Shown here one piece after another: positions 1 to 5,227 of a stretch of DNA of 8,127 nucleotides. The notes under the pieces are model-generated. The model did not search any database. It was not told where the DNA came from and saw only the letters and a program-made list of their open reading frames with translations. Position numbers and translations under genes: made by a program. The first letter of the stretch is position 1. Every line of letters begins with the position of its first letter. Source of the DNA: Reyranella sp. (GTDB taxonomy: Bacteria > Pseudomonadota > Alphaproteobacteria > Reyranellales > Reyranellaceae); assembly GCA_016780605.1 (NCBI GenBank), contig JADHLS010000211.1:1-8127 (forward strand), written 5' to 3'.

Positions 1-161
1 GGACGAGACGCGGTTACAAGCGTGATGACAGGTCAGCTTGCGTTTGCATTCTTGCTCGATCTTCGCCAACTGAACGATGAAGTTACCAAACGGCAAAGGA
101 CGCCCGCGCACCTCAGGCGCCGTCGTTCTCGCGGTATTCAACGCGCGAGTTGAGGTTCCGA
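1..161. other. Region downstream of hemJ with no supported gene
   Basis: No recognisable gene, tRNA or classical terminator is visible here. Two frames happen to stay open to the left edge. On the minus strand a frame could begin with a GTG at 163-165 that overlaps the hemJ stop as GTGA and runs off the window; its translation contains RGRPLPFGNFIVQLAKIEQE, which I do not recognise. On the plus strand a frame is open from the edge to a TGA at 151-153. Neither has a convincing ribosome site or a known motif. G/C is 51 of the first 100 bases, clearly lower than the genes to the right. An imperfect 16-base palindrome (TCAAC/GTTGA arms, 137-152) lies just past the hemJ stop but lacks a T-run. In many alphaproteobacteria rho follows hemJ on the same strand, so this could be the spacer or leader before rho; that is inference, since no Rho sequence is present. 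Confidence 0.4.
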
Positions 162-587
162 TCACCAGGGTTTCAGCACCGCGAGGAACACGATAGCGAT
201 CATGAGCAAGGTCGGCACCTCGTTCCACCAGCGATAATAGCGCGCCGGCCGCGTGTTTTTGTCGGCCTCGAACTCCTTGCGCCAGCGACCGTAGAGGTGA
301 TGAACCAGGGTAAGGCCGATCACCAGCGAGAACTTCACCTGCCACCAGCCGGCATGCCACCAGTCGCCCTGCCAGGCGAGCAGCAGGCCAAAGATCCAGA
401 CCAGGAACATGGCCGGGTTCATGATGCCGCGCAGCAGCCGGCGCTCCATCACCTTGAAGGTCTCGCTTTGCCTGGACCCTTTTTCGGCGTCGGCGTGATA
501 GACGAACAGCCGCGGCAGGTAGAGCAAGCCGGCCATCCAGGCGATGACCGAGATGATGTGCAGCGCCTTCAGGACCTCATAGAGCAT
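162..587 (-). CDS. hemJ: Protoporphyrinogen IX oxidase HemJ (membrane protein)
   Basis: This 141-residue protein matches the HemJ family (formerly UPF0093), the membrane-bound enzyme that oxidises protoporphyrinogen IX to protoporphyrin IX, the step before iron insertion. It has about four hydrophobic segments (roughly residues 6-27, 54-74, 84-100 and 122-140). Family hallmarks are visible: LKALHIISVIAWMAGLLYLP at the N-terminus with His10, then ERRLLRGIMNPAM (48-60), KFSLVIGLTLVHHLYG with Lys85 (85-100), and a C-terminal RYYRWWNEVPTLLMI. The length is normal for the family. The ATG lies inside the end of hemH (11-base overlap), which supports co-transcription and translational coupling with the ferrochelatase gene. 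Its presence suggests the organism uses HemJ rather than HemG or HemY at this step, although other copies elsewhere cannot be excluded. Confidence 0.95.
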   Translation of the reverse strand: MLYEVLKALHIISVIAWMAGLLYLPRLFVYHADAEKGSRQSETFKVMERRLLRGIMNPAMFLVWIFGLLLAWQGDWWHAGWWQVKFSLVIGLTLVHHLYGRWRKEFEADKNTRPARYYRWWNEVPTLLMIAIVFLAVLKPW

Positions 588-1524
588 TGCGCACCAGCCT
601 TGCGAGCCCGGCGATGAACAGCGGATGGGTGCCGACGGTGGGCACGCGGACGTAGGTGGGAACGCCCACTTTCTCGGCCAAATCGCGGTACTCGATGTCG
701 AGCTCGACCAAGGTCTCCGAGTGCTCCGACACGAAAGACAGCGGATAGATCACCACCGCGACCTTGTCGGCGCCGGCGCGCGCGATCTCGGCGTCGGTCG
801 ACGGCCCGATCCATTTCAGGGGCCCGACACGGCTTTGATAGCAGACGGTCCAGTCGAGCCCGCCGCCGATGACGTCGGCAATCGTCTTGGCAGTCTGCTC
901 GACCTGGCTCTGGTAGGGATCGCCCGCCTTGATCACCCGCTCGGGCAGGCCGTGCGCCGAAAACAGCACGCGCTTGGGACCATCGCCAGCCTGCGCGAGA
1001 CCCTCCTGGACCATTGCCACCGATGCCGCGATGAATCCGGGCTCGGTGGGATAGTCCTTGATGATCTTGGTCGGCACCTTGAACGTCGCGAGATCGTTCC
1101 AGACCTTGAAGGACGACTCCGTGGTCGCCGTCGAGAACTGCGGATAAAGCGGCAGCAGCACGATGCGGTCAGGGTTGAAGCGTTCGACCGAGCGTACGAC
1201 CGCATCGGTCATGGGATGCCAATAACGCATGCAGACGTAGCCGCGCCATTCGTGTTCGTTGCCGCCGTCTTTTGCGAGGGCTTCTTCCAGCGCCCGAGCC
1301 TGCGCTTCGGTCTGGCCGAGGATCGGCGAGGACCCGCCGATCTTGTCGTAGATCGCCCGTGCGGTCGGGGCTCGCCGGCGCGCAAGGAAACTGGCGAGCG
1401 GGCCGCGAATGAACGAAGGGACGCGCAGGATCGCCGGATCGCCGAACAGGTTGCGCAGGAAGGGCTGAACGGCTTCCAGCGAATCCGGGCCGCCCAGATT
1501 GAACAGAATGATCGCGATCTTCAC
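577..1524 (-). CDS. hemH: Ferrochelatase
   Basis: Ferrochelatase inserts Fe2+ into protoporphyrin IX to give protohaem. The 315-residue protein starts with the typical ILFNLGGPDSLEAVQPFLRN (residues 6-25), followed by FGDPAI, MRYWHP (99-104), LPLYPQFSTATTES (124-137), the catalytic SAHGLPE with His191, CYQSRVGPLKWIGP (228-241) and the second active-site segment SFVSEHSETLVELD with Glu270. The start is GTG, overlapping the TGA of hemE as GTGA, and the first residues (KIAIILFNLGG) align with the family start, so no longer N-terminus is needed. The protein ends soon after the conserved HPLFIAGLARLV and carries only two cysteines (98 and 228). It therefore lacks the cysteine-rich C-terminal [2Fe-2S] extension seen in animal and some bacterial ferrochelatases. 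It is the middle gene of the hemE-hemH-hemJ unit. The final end overlaps the hemJ start. Confidence 0.96.
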   Translation of the reverse strand: MKIAIILFNLGGPDSLEAVQPFLRNLFGDPAILRVPSFIRGPLASFLARRRAPTARAIYDKIGGSSPILGQTEAQARALEEALAKDGGNEHEWRGYVCMRYWHPMTDAVVRSVERFNPDRIVLLPLYPQFSTATTESSFKVWNDLATFKVPTKIIKDYPTEPGFIAASVAMVQEGLAQAGDGPKRVLFSAHGLPERVIKAGDPYQSQVEQTAKTIADVIGGGLDWTVCYQSRVGPLKWIGPSTDAEIARAGADKVAVVIYPLSFVSEHSETLVELDIEYRDLAEKVGVPTYVRVPTVGTHPLFIAGLARLVRNAL

Positions 1525-2564
1525 GTGTTCGAAGGCTTCCAGTTGCGCACGATCTCGACCAGTTGCGCGACATGTTCGGGTGGCGTTTGCGGCACCACGC
1601 CGTGGCCGAGATTGAAGATGAACGGGCCGTGGCCGAGCTTGTCGAGAATGCGTGTGGCTTCGCGCTCCAGCGCGGCACCGCCCGCCACCAGCATCAGCGG
1701 ATCGAGATTGCCCTGCAGGCAGATATGCGGCTGCAGTTCGCGCGCCGCCCAGTGCGCGCCAAGGCCGGTATCGATCGACAAGGCGGAAAAAGCGTCAGGC
1801 CGGCGGTACATCAGCGTCGCGGGACCGATCGCACGCGGAAAGGCGATGATTGGAACCTTTGGATGCCGGGCCCGAAGCCCGTGGGCAATACGCACCATCG
1901 GCTCGAGCGACCAGCCGAACAGCTGCTCTTCCGGCAAGATCCCTGCCCAGGTGTCGAACAGCTGGATGGCGTCAGCCCCTGCCTCGACCTGAAGGGCAAG
2001 GTGATCGACGATCGCATCGACCAGAAGATCGATCAGAAGGCTGAACGAATCGGGATGGCGATAGGCCCAGCCCTTCACCTTGGCAAAGTCACGACTGCCG
2101 CCGCCCTCGATCATGTAGCAGGCCAGCGTGAAAGGGGCGCCGGCGAAGCCCAGCAGCGCGGTCTGGCGAGGCAGCGCGGCGCGCGTCAGGCGAATCGCTT
2201 CGTAGACCGGTGCCAGATGCTCGGGCAAGCGCGCCCGCGCGAGCTTGGCGAAATCCGCAGGCTCGGCCAGCGCCTCGAGCTTCGGGCCCTCGCCCTCCGC
2301 GAACCAGAGCTTCTGGCCAAGCGCGTCGGGCACGACCAGGATGTCGGAGAAGATGATCGCGGCATCGAATCCGAAGCGGCGGATCGGCTGCAGCGTCACT
2401 TCGACGGCCTTTTCGGGCGTATAGCAGAGCTCGAGGAACGACGGCGTCGCCGTCCGGACGGCGCGATACTCCGGCAGATAGCGCCCGGCCTGACGCATCA
2501 ACCAGATCGGCGGCGTCGGAAAGCGTGTTCCGGCCAGGGTCTGGAGAAATTTGGGCTCGTTCAA
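1521..2564 (-). CDS. hemE: Uroporphyrinogen III decarboxylase
   Basis: HemE removes four carboxyl groups from uroporphyrinogen III to form coproporphyrinogen III in the cytoplasm. The 347 residues contain all the signature stretches: PIWLMRQAGRYLPEYR (19-34, with Arg24 and Arg28 for substrate carboxylates), FSDILVVPDALG (72-83, with the catalytic Asp74), GFAGAPFTLACYMIEG (139-154, Tyr150), FDTWAG (203-208), LQGNLDP (283-289) and FNLGHGVVPQTPPEHV (317-332, His321). The length is normal. The start is a TTG at 2562-2564: the frame has no in-frame ATG or GTG nearby upstream, the family N-terminus fits, and a GAGGGA ribosome site lies 6 bases before it. It is the first gene of the haem unit; its TGA overlaps the hemH GTG by 4 bases. 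Transcription should come from the divergent region shared with the DUF299 kinase gene. Confidence 0.97.
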   Translation of the reverse strand: MNEPKFLQTLAGTRFPTPPIWLMRQAGRYLPEYRAVRTATPSFLELCYTPEKAVEVTLQPIRRFGFDAAIIFSDILVVPDALGQKLWFAEGEGPKLEALAEPADFAKLARARLPEHLAPVYEAIRLTRAALPRQTALLGFAGAPFTLACYMIEGGGSRDFAKVKGWAYRHPDSFSLLIDLLVDAIVDHLALQVEAGADAIQLFDTWAGILPEEQLFGWSLEPMVRIAHGLRARHPKVPIIAFPRAIGPATLMYRRPDAFSALSIDTGLGAHWAARELQPHICLQGNLDPLMLVAGGAALEREATRILDKLGHGPFIFNLGHGVVPQTPPEHVAQLVEIVRNWKPSNT

Positions 2565-2570
2565 GCGTCT

Positions 2571-2576
2571 TCCCTC
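2571..2576 (-). promoter_or_regulatory. Ribosome binding site of hemE (fixes a TTG start)
   Basis: On the minus strand GAGGGA is followed by a 6-base spacer and TTG AAC GAG. A nearby ATG (2575-2577) is out of frame and reaches a stop after five codons, so it cannot be the hemE start. The well-spaced purine-rich site is the main reason for accepting the rare TTG codon. Confidence 0.7.
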
Positions 2577-2595
2577 ATGCTTCCCTCTTACTCTT

Positions 2596-2634
2596 TCATA
2601 ATAGGTAGTAGGAGTAGTTGAGCGTGTGGCACAT
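2596..2634 (-). other. Possible 12-codon upstream reading frame before hemE
   Basis: On the minus strand an ATG directly next to the hairpin opens a 12-codon frame, MCHTLNYSYYLL, ending in TGA 31 bases before the hemE TTG. Its stop overlaps a second ATG (ATGA) that gives only MKE before TAA. Three of its twelve codons are tyrosine. It could be a leader peptide, but there is no clear ribosome site, and the overlapping TATTAT could instead be a -10 box, in which case this frame would not be transcribed. Chance occurrence is quite possible. Confidence 0.15.
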
Positions 2635-2664
2635 GGGGATGCGCCCTATTGGCGGGGCATCCCC
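2635..2664. promoter_or_regulatory. Strong hairpin in the hemE/kinase divergent region
   Basis: The arms GGGGATGC (2635-2642) and GCATCCCC (2657-2664) pair perfectly, and the stem continues with GCC/GGC (2643-2645 and 2651-2653) after a 3-base bulge, leaving a CTATT loop. An 11-bp, G/C-rich stem is well above what is usual for an intergenic stretch. No T-run follows on either strand, so it is not a standard terminator. It could be an RNA leader structure or a protein-binding palindrome; which transcript, if any, includes it is unknown. Confidence 0.5.
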
Positions 2665-2887
2665 AATCGGCTGTGGACCGCCCGGAGCCGATTCGACGGC
2701 GTTTTACCGCCGGATTCCCGATTCGCAGGCCATTCTTTCCGGACTGTCCGCAGGGGATGGGGATCGGCATCGGCCGGGCGAGTCGTGTCCTGAATCGAGG
2801 CTGTTTGCCCTCACCTCGTCGTTGTCCCCGGTTCGCCCGCGCCAATCCCGCATTTCTCCCCGCGGCGCTGTGGGGTAAATAAAGGCC

Positions 2888-3721
2888 GTGGCGAACCGGA
2901 ACTTTCACGTCCATCTCGTGTCCGACTCGACCGGCGAGACGGTCTCCAGCGTGGCGCGCGCCTGTCTCGTGCAGTACGAGGGCGTGTTCGTGCAGGAGCA
3001 TGTCTGGTCGCTGGTCCGCACGCCCGGACAGATGGAAAAGGTGATGCAGGCGGTCGAGCGCGACCGTGGCCCGGTGCTCTACACCCTGGTCGATCCCGAA
3101 CTGCGCGACCTGGTGCGTGATCATTGCCGGCGCCTGCAATTGCCCTGCGTCGGTGTGCTCGACCAGGTGATGAGCGTGCTGGCCGTGCATTTCCATTCCA
3201 AGAGCGAGCAGTGGCCCGGTCGACAGCATCAGCTCGACGAAGGTTACTTCGACCGGATCGATGCGATGCACTATACGCTGGCGCATGATGACGGCCAGTC
3301 GACGCACGACCTCGAGGACGCCGACGTCATCCTGGTCGGCCCCTCGCGAACGTCCAAGACGCCGACCTGCGTCTACCTCGCCAATCGCGGCGTGCGCGCG
3401 GCCAATGTGCCGCTGGTGCCGGCGGTCGATCCGCCGCCCGAGCTCGAGGCAGCAAAGCGGCCGTTGATCGTCGGGTTGATCACCGACCCCGAGCGGTTGG
3501 TCCAGATTCGCGTCAATCGCCTGCGACTTCTGCAGCAGGACACCGAGACCGACTACACCGACATGGACAACGTGCAGCGCGAGATCCAGGACGCGCGCCG
3601 TCTCTATGCCCGGCGCAAGTGGGCGACCATCGACGTCACGCGCCGCTCCATCGAAGAGACGGCGGCGGCCATCCTGCAGATGCTCGCGGTGCGGCGCGAA
3701 CAAAGGCTGCAAGCGACCTAA
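2888..3721 (+). CDS. PPDK/PEP synthase regulatory kinase-pyrophosphorylase (DUF299)
   Basis: This 277-residue protein belongs to the DUF299 family of bifunctional regulators that inactivate pyruvate,phosphate dikinase or PEP synthase by ADP-dependent phosphorylation of a threonine and reactivate it by phosphate-dependent dephosphorylation. Family features are the N-terminal HLVSDSTGETVSSVARA (9-25), the P-loop-like GPSRTSKTPT (151-160) inside ADVILVGPSRTSKTPTCVYL, GLITDPERLVQIR (196-208), and the C-terminal WATIDVTRRSIEETAAAIL (245-263). The start is GTG: an in-frame TAA lies 12 bases upstream and the N-terminus matches the family, so no other start is possible; an AAAGG lies only 2 bases before it, which is close for a ribosome site. 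Divergence from hemE is common in alphaproteobacteria. Whether the target is PPDK or PEP synthase cannot be decided here; PPDK is the usual target in this class. Confidence 0.93.
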   Translation: MANRNFHVHLVSDSTGETVSSVARACLVQYEGVFVQEHVWSLVRTPGQMEKVMQAVERDRGPVLYTLVDPELRDLVRDHCRRLQLPCVGVLDQVMSVLAVHFHSKSEQWPGRQHQLDEGYFDRIDAMHYTLAHDDGQSTHDLEDADVILVGPSRTSKTPTCVYLANRGVRAANVPLVPAVDPPPELEAAKRPLIVGLITDPERLVQIRVNRLRLLQQDTETDYTDMDNVQREIQDARRLYARRKWATIDVTRRSIEETAAAILQMLAVRREQRLQAT

Positions 3722-3742
3722 ACAAAAAACAATCGGCGGGAA

Positions 3743-3749
3743 AGGGAGG
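3743..3749 (+). promoter_or_regulatory. Ribosome binding site of the small secreted protein gene
   Basis: AGGGAGG sits 5 bases before the ATG at 3755. It is a near-perfect Shine-Dalgarno match, stronger than those of the neighbouring genes, and supports both the start and the reality of this otherwise unrecognised gene. Confidence 0.75.
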
Positions 3750-3754
3750 CGACT

Positions 3755-4174
3755 ATGGGCATTCGTCATCCTCGCTTCGGCTTTGCAGTTGGTCTGATTT
3801 TTGCTGCCAGCGCGGCATACGCCGCGAACGGCATCGATGTCAGGCGCGGTGCGGATGCAATGGTGTTCGGCAACTGCGTGCCGAGCCTGGTGGTCGAGAA
3901 CAATTCGATGGAGATCATCGATTACTTGCAGGTCGATGTCGCTGTCACGCTGGAGAACGGCCAGGAACGCATCGTTGAGCTGAAGTCGGCATACCGGGAA
4001 GGTGTGCCTGATCCAATCGGGGTCGGAGGGACGGCGACGTTGAAACAGCATCTCGATACGTCCCGCGCGCTGGGCGTGGGCTGCGGCGATGTGAAAGCGC
4101 GCCGTGTCGTGCGCACTATTTGCGAAAATCATGACGGCCAACCCTGCGCGTCATCGGTGTCCGTGCAGCCATGA
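3755..4174 (+). CDS. Small secreted protein of unknown function with four cysteines
   Basis: I do not recognise this 139-residue protein. Residues 1-23 form a typical Sec signal peptide: basic MGIRHPR, a hydrophobic stretch FGFAVGLIFAASAA, and a likely cut after AYA (residue 23). The mature part of about 116 residues has Cys41, Cys110, Cys123 and Cys131, an even number that would suit two disulfides in the periplasm. The alternating pattern around 43-75 (SLVVENNSMEIIDYLQVDVA, then VTLENGQERIVEL) suggests a beta-rich fold, comparable to small beta-sandwich domains, but this is inference. An excellent ribosome site precedes the ATG. It begins 33 bases after the kinase gene and its TGA overlaps the next ATG as ATGA, so it is probably co-expressed with the solute-binding protein downstream. 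The very long antisense frame opposite is a composition artefact. Confidence 0.8.
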   Translation: MGIRHPRFGFAVGLIFAASAAYAANGIDVRRGADAMVFGNCVPSLVVENNSMEIIDYLQVDVAVTLENGQERIVELKSAYREGVPDPIGVGGTATLKQHLDTSRALGVGCGDVKARRVVRTICENHDGQPCASSVSVQP

Positions 4175-5140
4175 TCAGAAGAAGGACATTCGTTGGCACG
4201 GCTGGCGCGTCGTTGCTGGCCGCGCCTGCGATCGCGCAAGGTCCCTTTCCCAACAAGCCGCTCAAGGTGATCGTGCCTTATCCGCCGGGCGGCGGCACCG
4301 ACGGGCTGGGCCGCATTACCTGCCAGTTCCTGTCCGAAAAGCTCGGTCAGCCGATCGTGGTCCAGAATATCGGCGGCGCGTCAGGCTCGGTGGGCTCGGA
4401 GACGGTGCGGCGCGCCGATCCCGACGGCTACACGGTGCTGTTCAATGCGAGCCTGTTCGTGCTGGGCAAGACGGTGCTGCCGTCTTGTCCCTACGATCCG
4501 CAAACCGACTTCCGCGCCATCGCCCAGGCAGGCGAGGCGCCGCTGGTGATGGTGTGCAACAACAACGTGCCGGGTACCGACTATGCCAGCACGATCGCCG
4601 CCGTCGCCAAGGATCCGAAGAGGTATTTCTTCGCGCTATCCTCGGGCGGATCGCGCGGGCCATGTCGCCACGCTCGCCTTCCTGAAGCGAGTCGGCCTGC
4701 CGCTCGACACCATCCTTTACAAAGGCACGGCGCCGGCCAGCAACGACCTTATGTCGGGCAACGTGCAGTTCTTCATGGATCCCTGGACGACGACCTTGCC
4801 GATGGCGACGTCGGGCCGCGCGCGCGGGCTGTTCGTCACCTCAAAGGAGCGCACCCAGCTCGCCCCGAACATCCCGACCTCGGCCGAAGTCGGGCTGAAG
4901 GATTTCAACATCAGCTCGTGGTACGGGCTGTGGGCGCCCAGGGACACGCCCGATCCCATCGTCGACAAGCTCGCGACCGCAATGGCGGAGGTCTCCAGGG
5001 ACAAGGGCTTCATCGAGAAGACGACATCGCTCGGCATCGTGCCGACGGCACGCGGGCCCAAGGACTTCGAGGCCTTCATCAAGACCGAGGTCGACGTGAA
5101 CACGGCGCTCTTGAAGGATGCCGGGTTCAAGCCGGAGTGA
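4171..5140 (+). pseudogene. Bug/TctC-family solute-binding protein, frameshifted
   Basis: This is a tripartite tricarboxylate transporter receptor of the Bug (TctC) family, which binds small carboxylates in the periplasm. The first frame gives a signal peptide with a Tat-like RRRTF motif (residues 3-7) and a likely cut near AIA-Q (22/23), then the family's LKVIVPYPPGGGTD (31-44), NIGGASGSVGSETV (66-79) and DPDGYTVLF (83-91). Homology runs to SSGGS (157-161), then continues one frame over as AGHVATLAFLKRVG, YKGTAPA, FFMDPWTTTLP, SSWYGLWAPRDTPDPIVDKL and a normal C-terminus with TGA at 5138-5140. Removing one base near 4654 restores a 322-residue protein, the usual family length. So the copy carries a +1 insertion: a recent inactivation or a sequencing error in a CG-rich run. 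No TctA or TctB membrane genes are adjacent, which is common for orphan Bug receptors. The start overlaps the stop of the upstream secreted protein gene. Confidence 0.85.
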
Positions 5141-5150
5141 CTGCGAAGCA

Positions 5151-5213
5151 GTCATCCTGAGCGAAGCGAAGGATCTCTTTTGAGGCAGATCCCTCGCAAA
5201 GGCTGGGGATGAC
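5151..5213. repeat. Palindromic intergenic repeat
   Basis: An imperfect palindrome with outer arms GTCATCC (5151-5157) and GGATGAC (5207-5213) and inner arms GGATCT (5171-5176) and AGATCC (5187-5192). The left half, TCATCCTGAGCGAAGCGAAG, resembles a palindromic sequence I recall as recurring between genes in a number of bacterial genomes; that is memory, not a search result. It lies between two converging genes, a typical place for such elements. It could fold in RNA of either strand and help end transcription or protect 3' ends. Confidence 0.6.
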
Positions 5214-5227
5214 GGCCACGGGCCGTC
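5211..5227. terminator. Short hairpin between the converging genes
   Basis: GACGGCC (5211-5217) and GGCCGTC (5221-5227) form a perfect 7-bp G/C-rich stem with a 3-base loop, overlapping the glnD stop codon by two bases. There is no T-run on either side, so an intrinsic terminator is uncertain; its place between convergent ends makes a two-way transcription stop plausible. Confidence 0.35.

Larger units (their letters stand above)
2565..2887. promoter_or_regulatory. Divergent control region between hemE and the DUF299 kinase gene
   Basis: These 323 bases separate two genes transcribed away from each other, so both promoters are expected here. Seen in it: a TATTAT box on the minus strand (2598-2603), about 34 bases upstream of the hemE TTG, that could be a -10 element, with no good -35 match; a strong hairpin at 2635-2664; a direct repeat CCGATTCG at 2688-2695 and 2718-2725, exactly 30 bases apart; a small inverted repeat CGGAC-T-GTCCG at 2740-2750; and an A/T-rich TAAATA at 2876-2881 just before the kinase GTG. 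Short open frames cross the region on the plus strand but have no ribosome site or known motif, so I do not call a gene. Promoter positions are inference. Confidence 0.55.

Noticed and set aside
137..152. Palindrome after hemJ as an intrinsic terminator
   Set aside because: The stem has an internal mismatch and no T-run follows on the minus strand.
625..1992. 455-codon plus-strand open frame opposite hemH and hemE
   Set aside because: Both genes beneath it have full catalytic motifs; the frame has low-complexity, shadow-like composition and no ribosome site.
2618..2882. Two plus-strand frames of 77-86 codons upstream of the kinase gene
   Set aside because: They overlap each other in different frames, have no ribosome site, and no recognisable sequence; the region is better explained as a divergent promoter.
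2588..4141. 517-codon open frame on the minus strand opposite the DUF299 kinase and secreted protein genes
   Set aside because: It is antisense to two well-supported genes, its translation is rich in Arg, His and Asp as expected from high-GC shadow frames, and it shows no known motif.
4583..5140. Second half of the Bug protein as an independent gene
   Set aside because: It lacks its own start or ribosome site, and its first residues before GHVATL are not family-like; it is the continuation of the frame starting at 4171.
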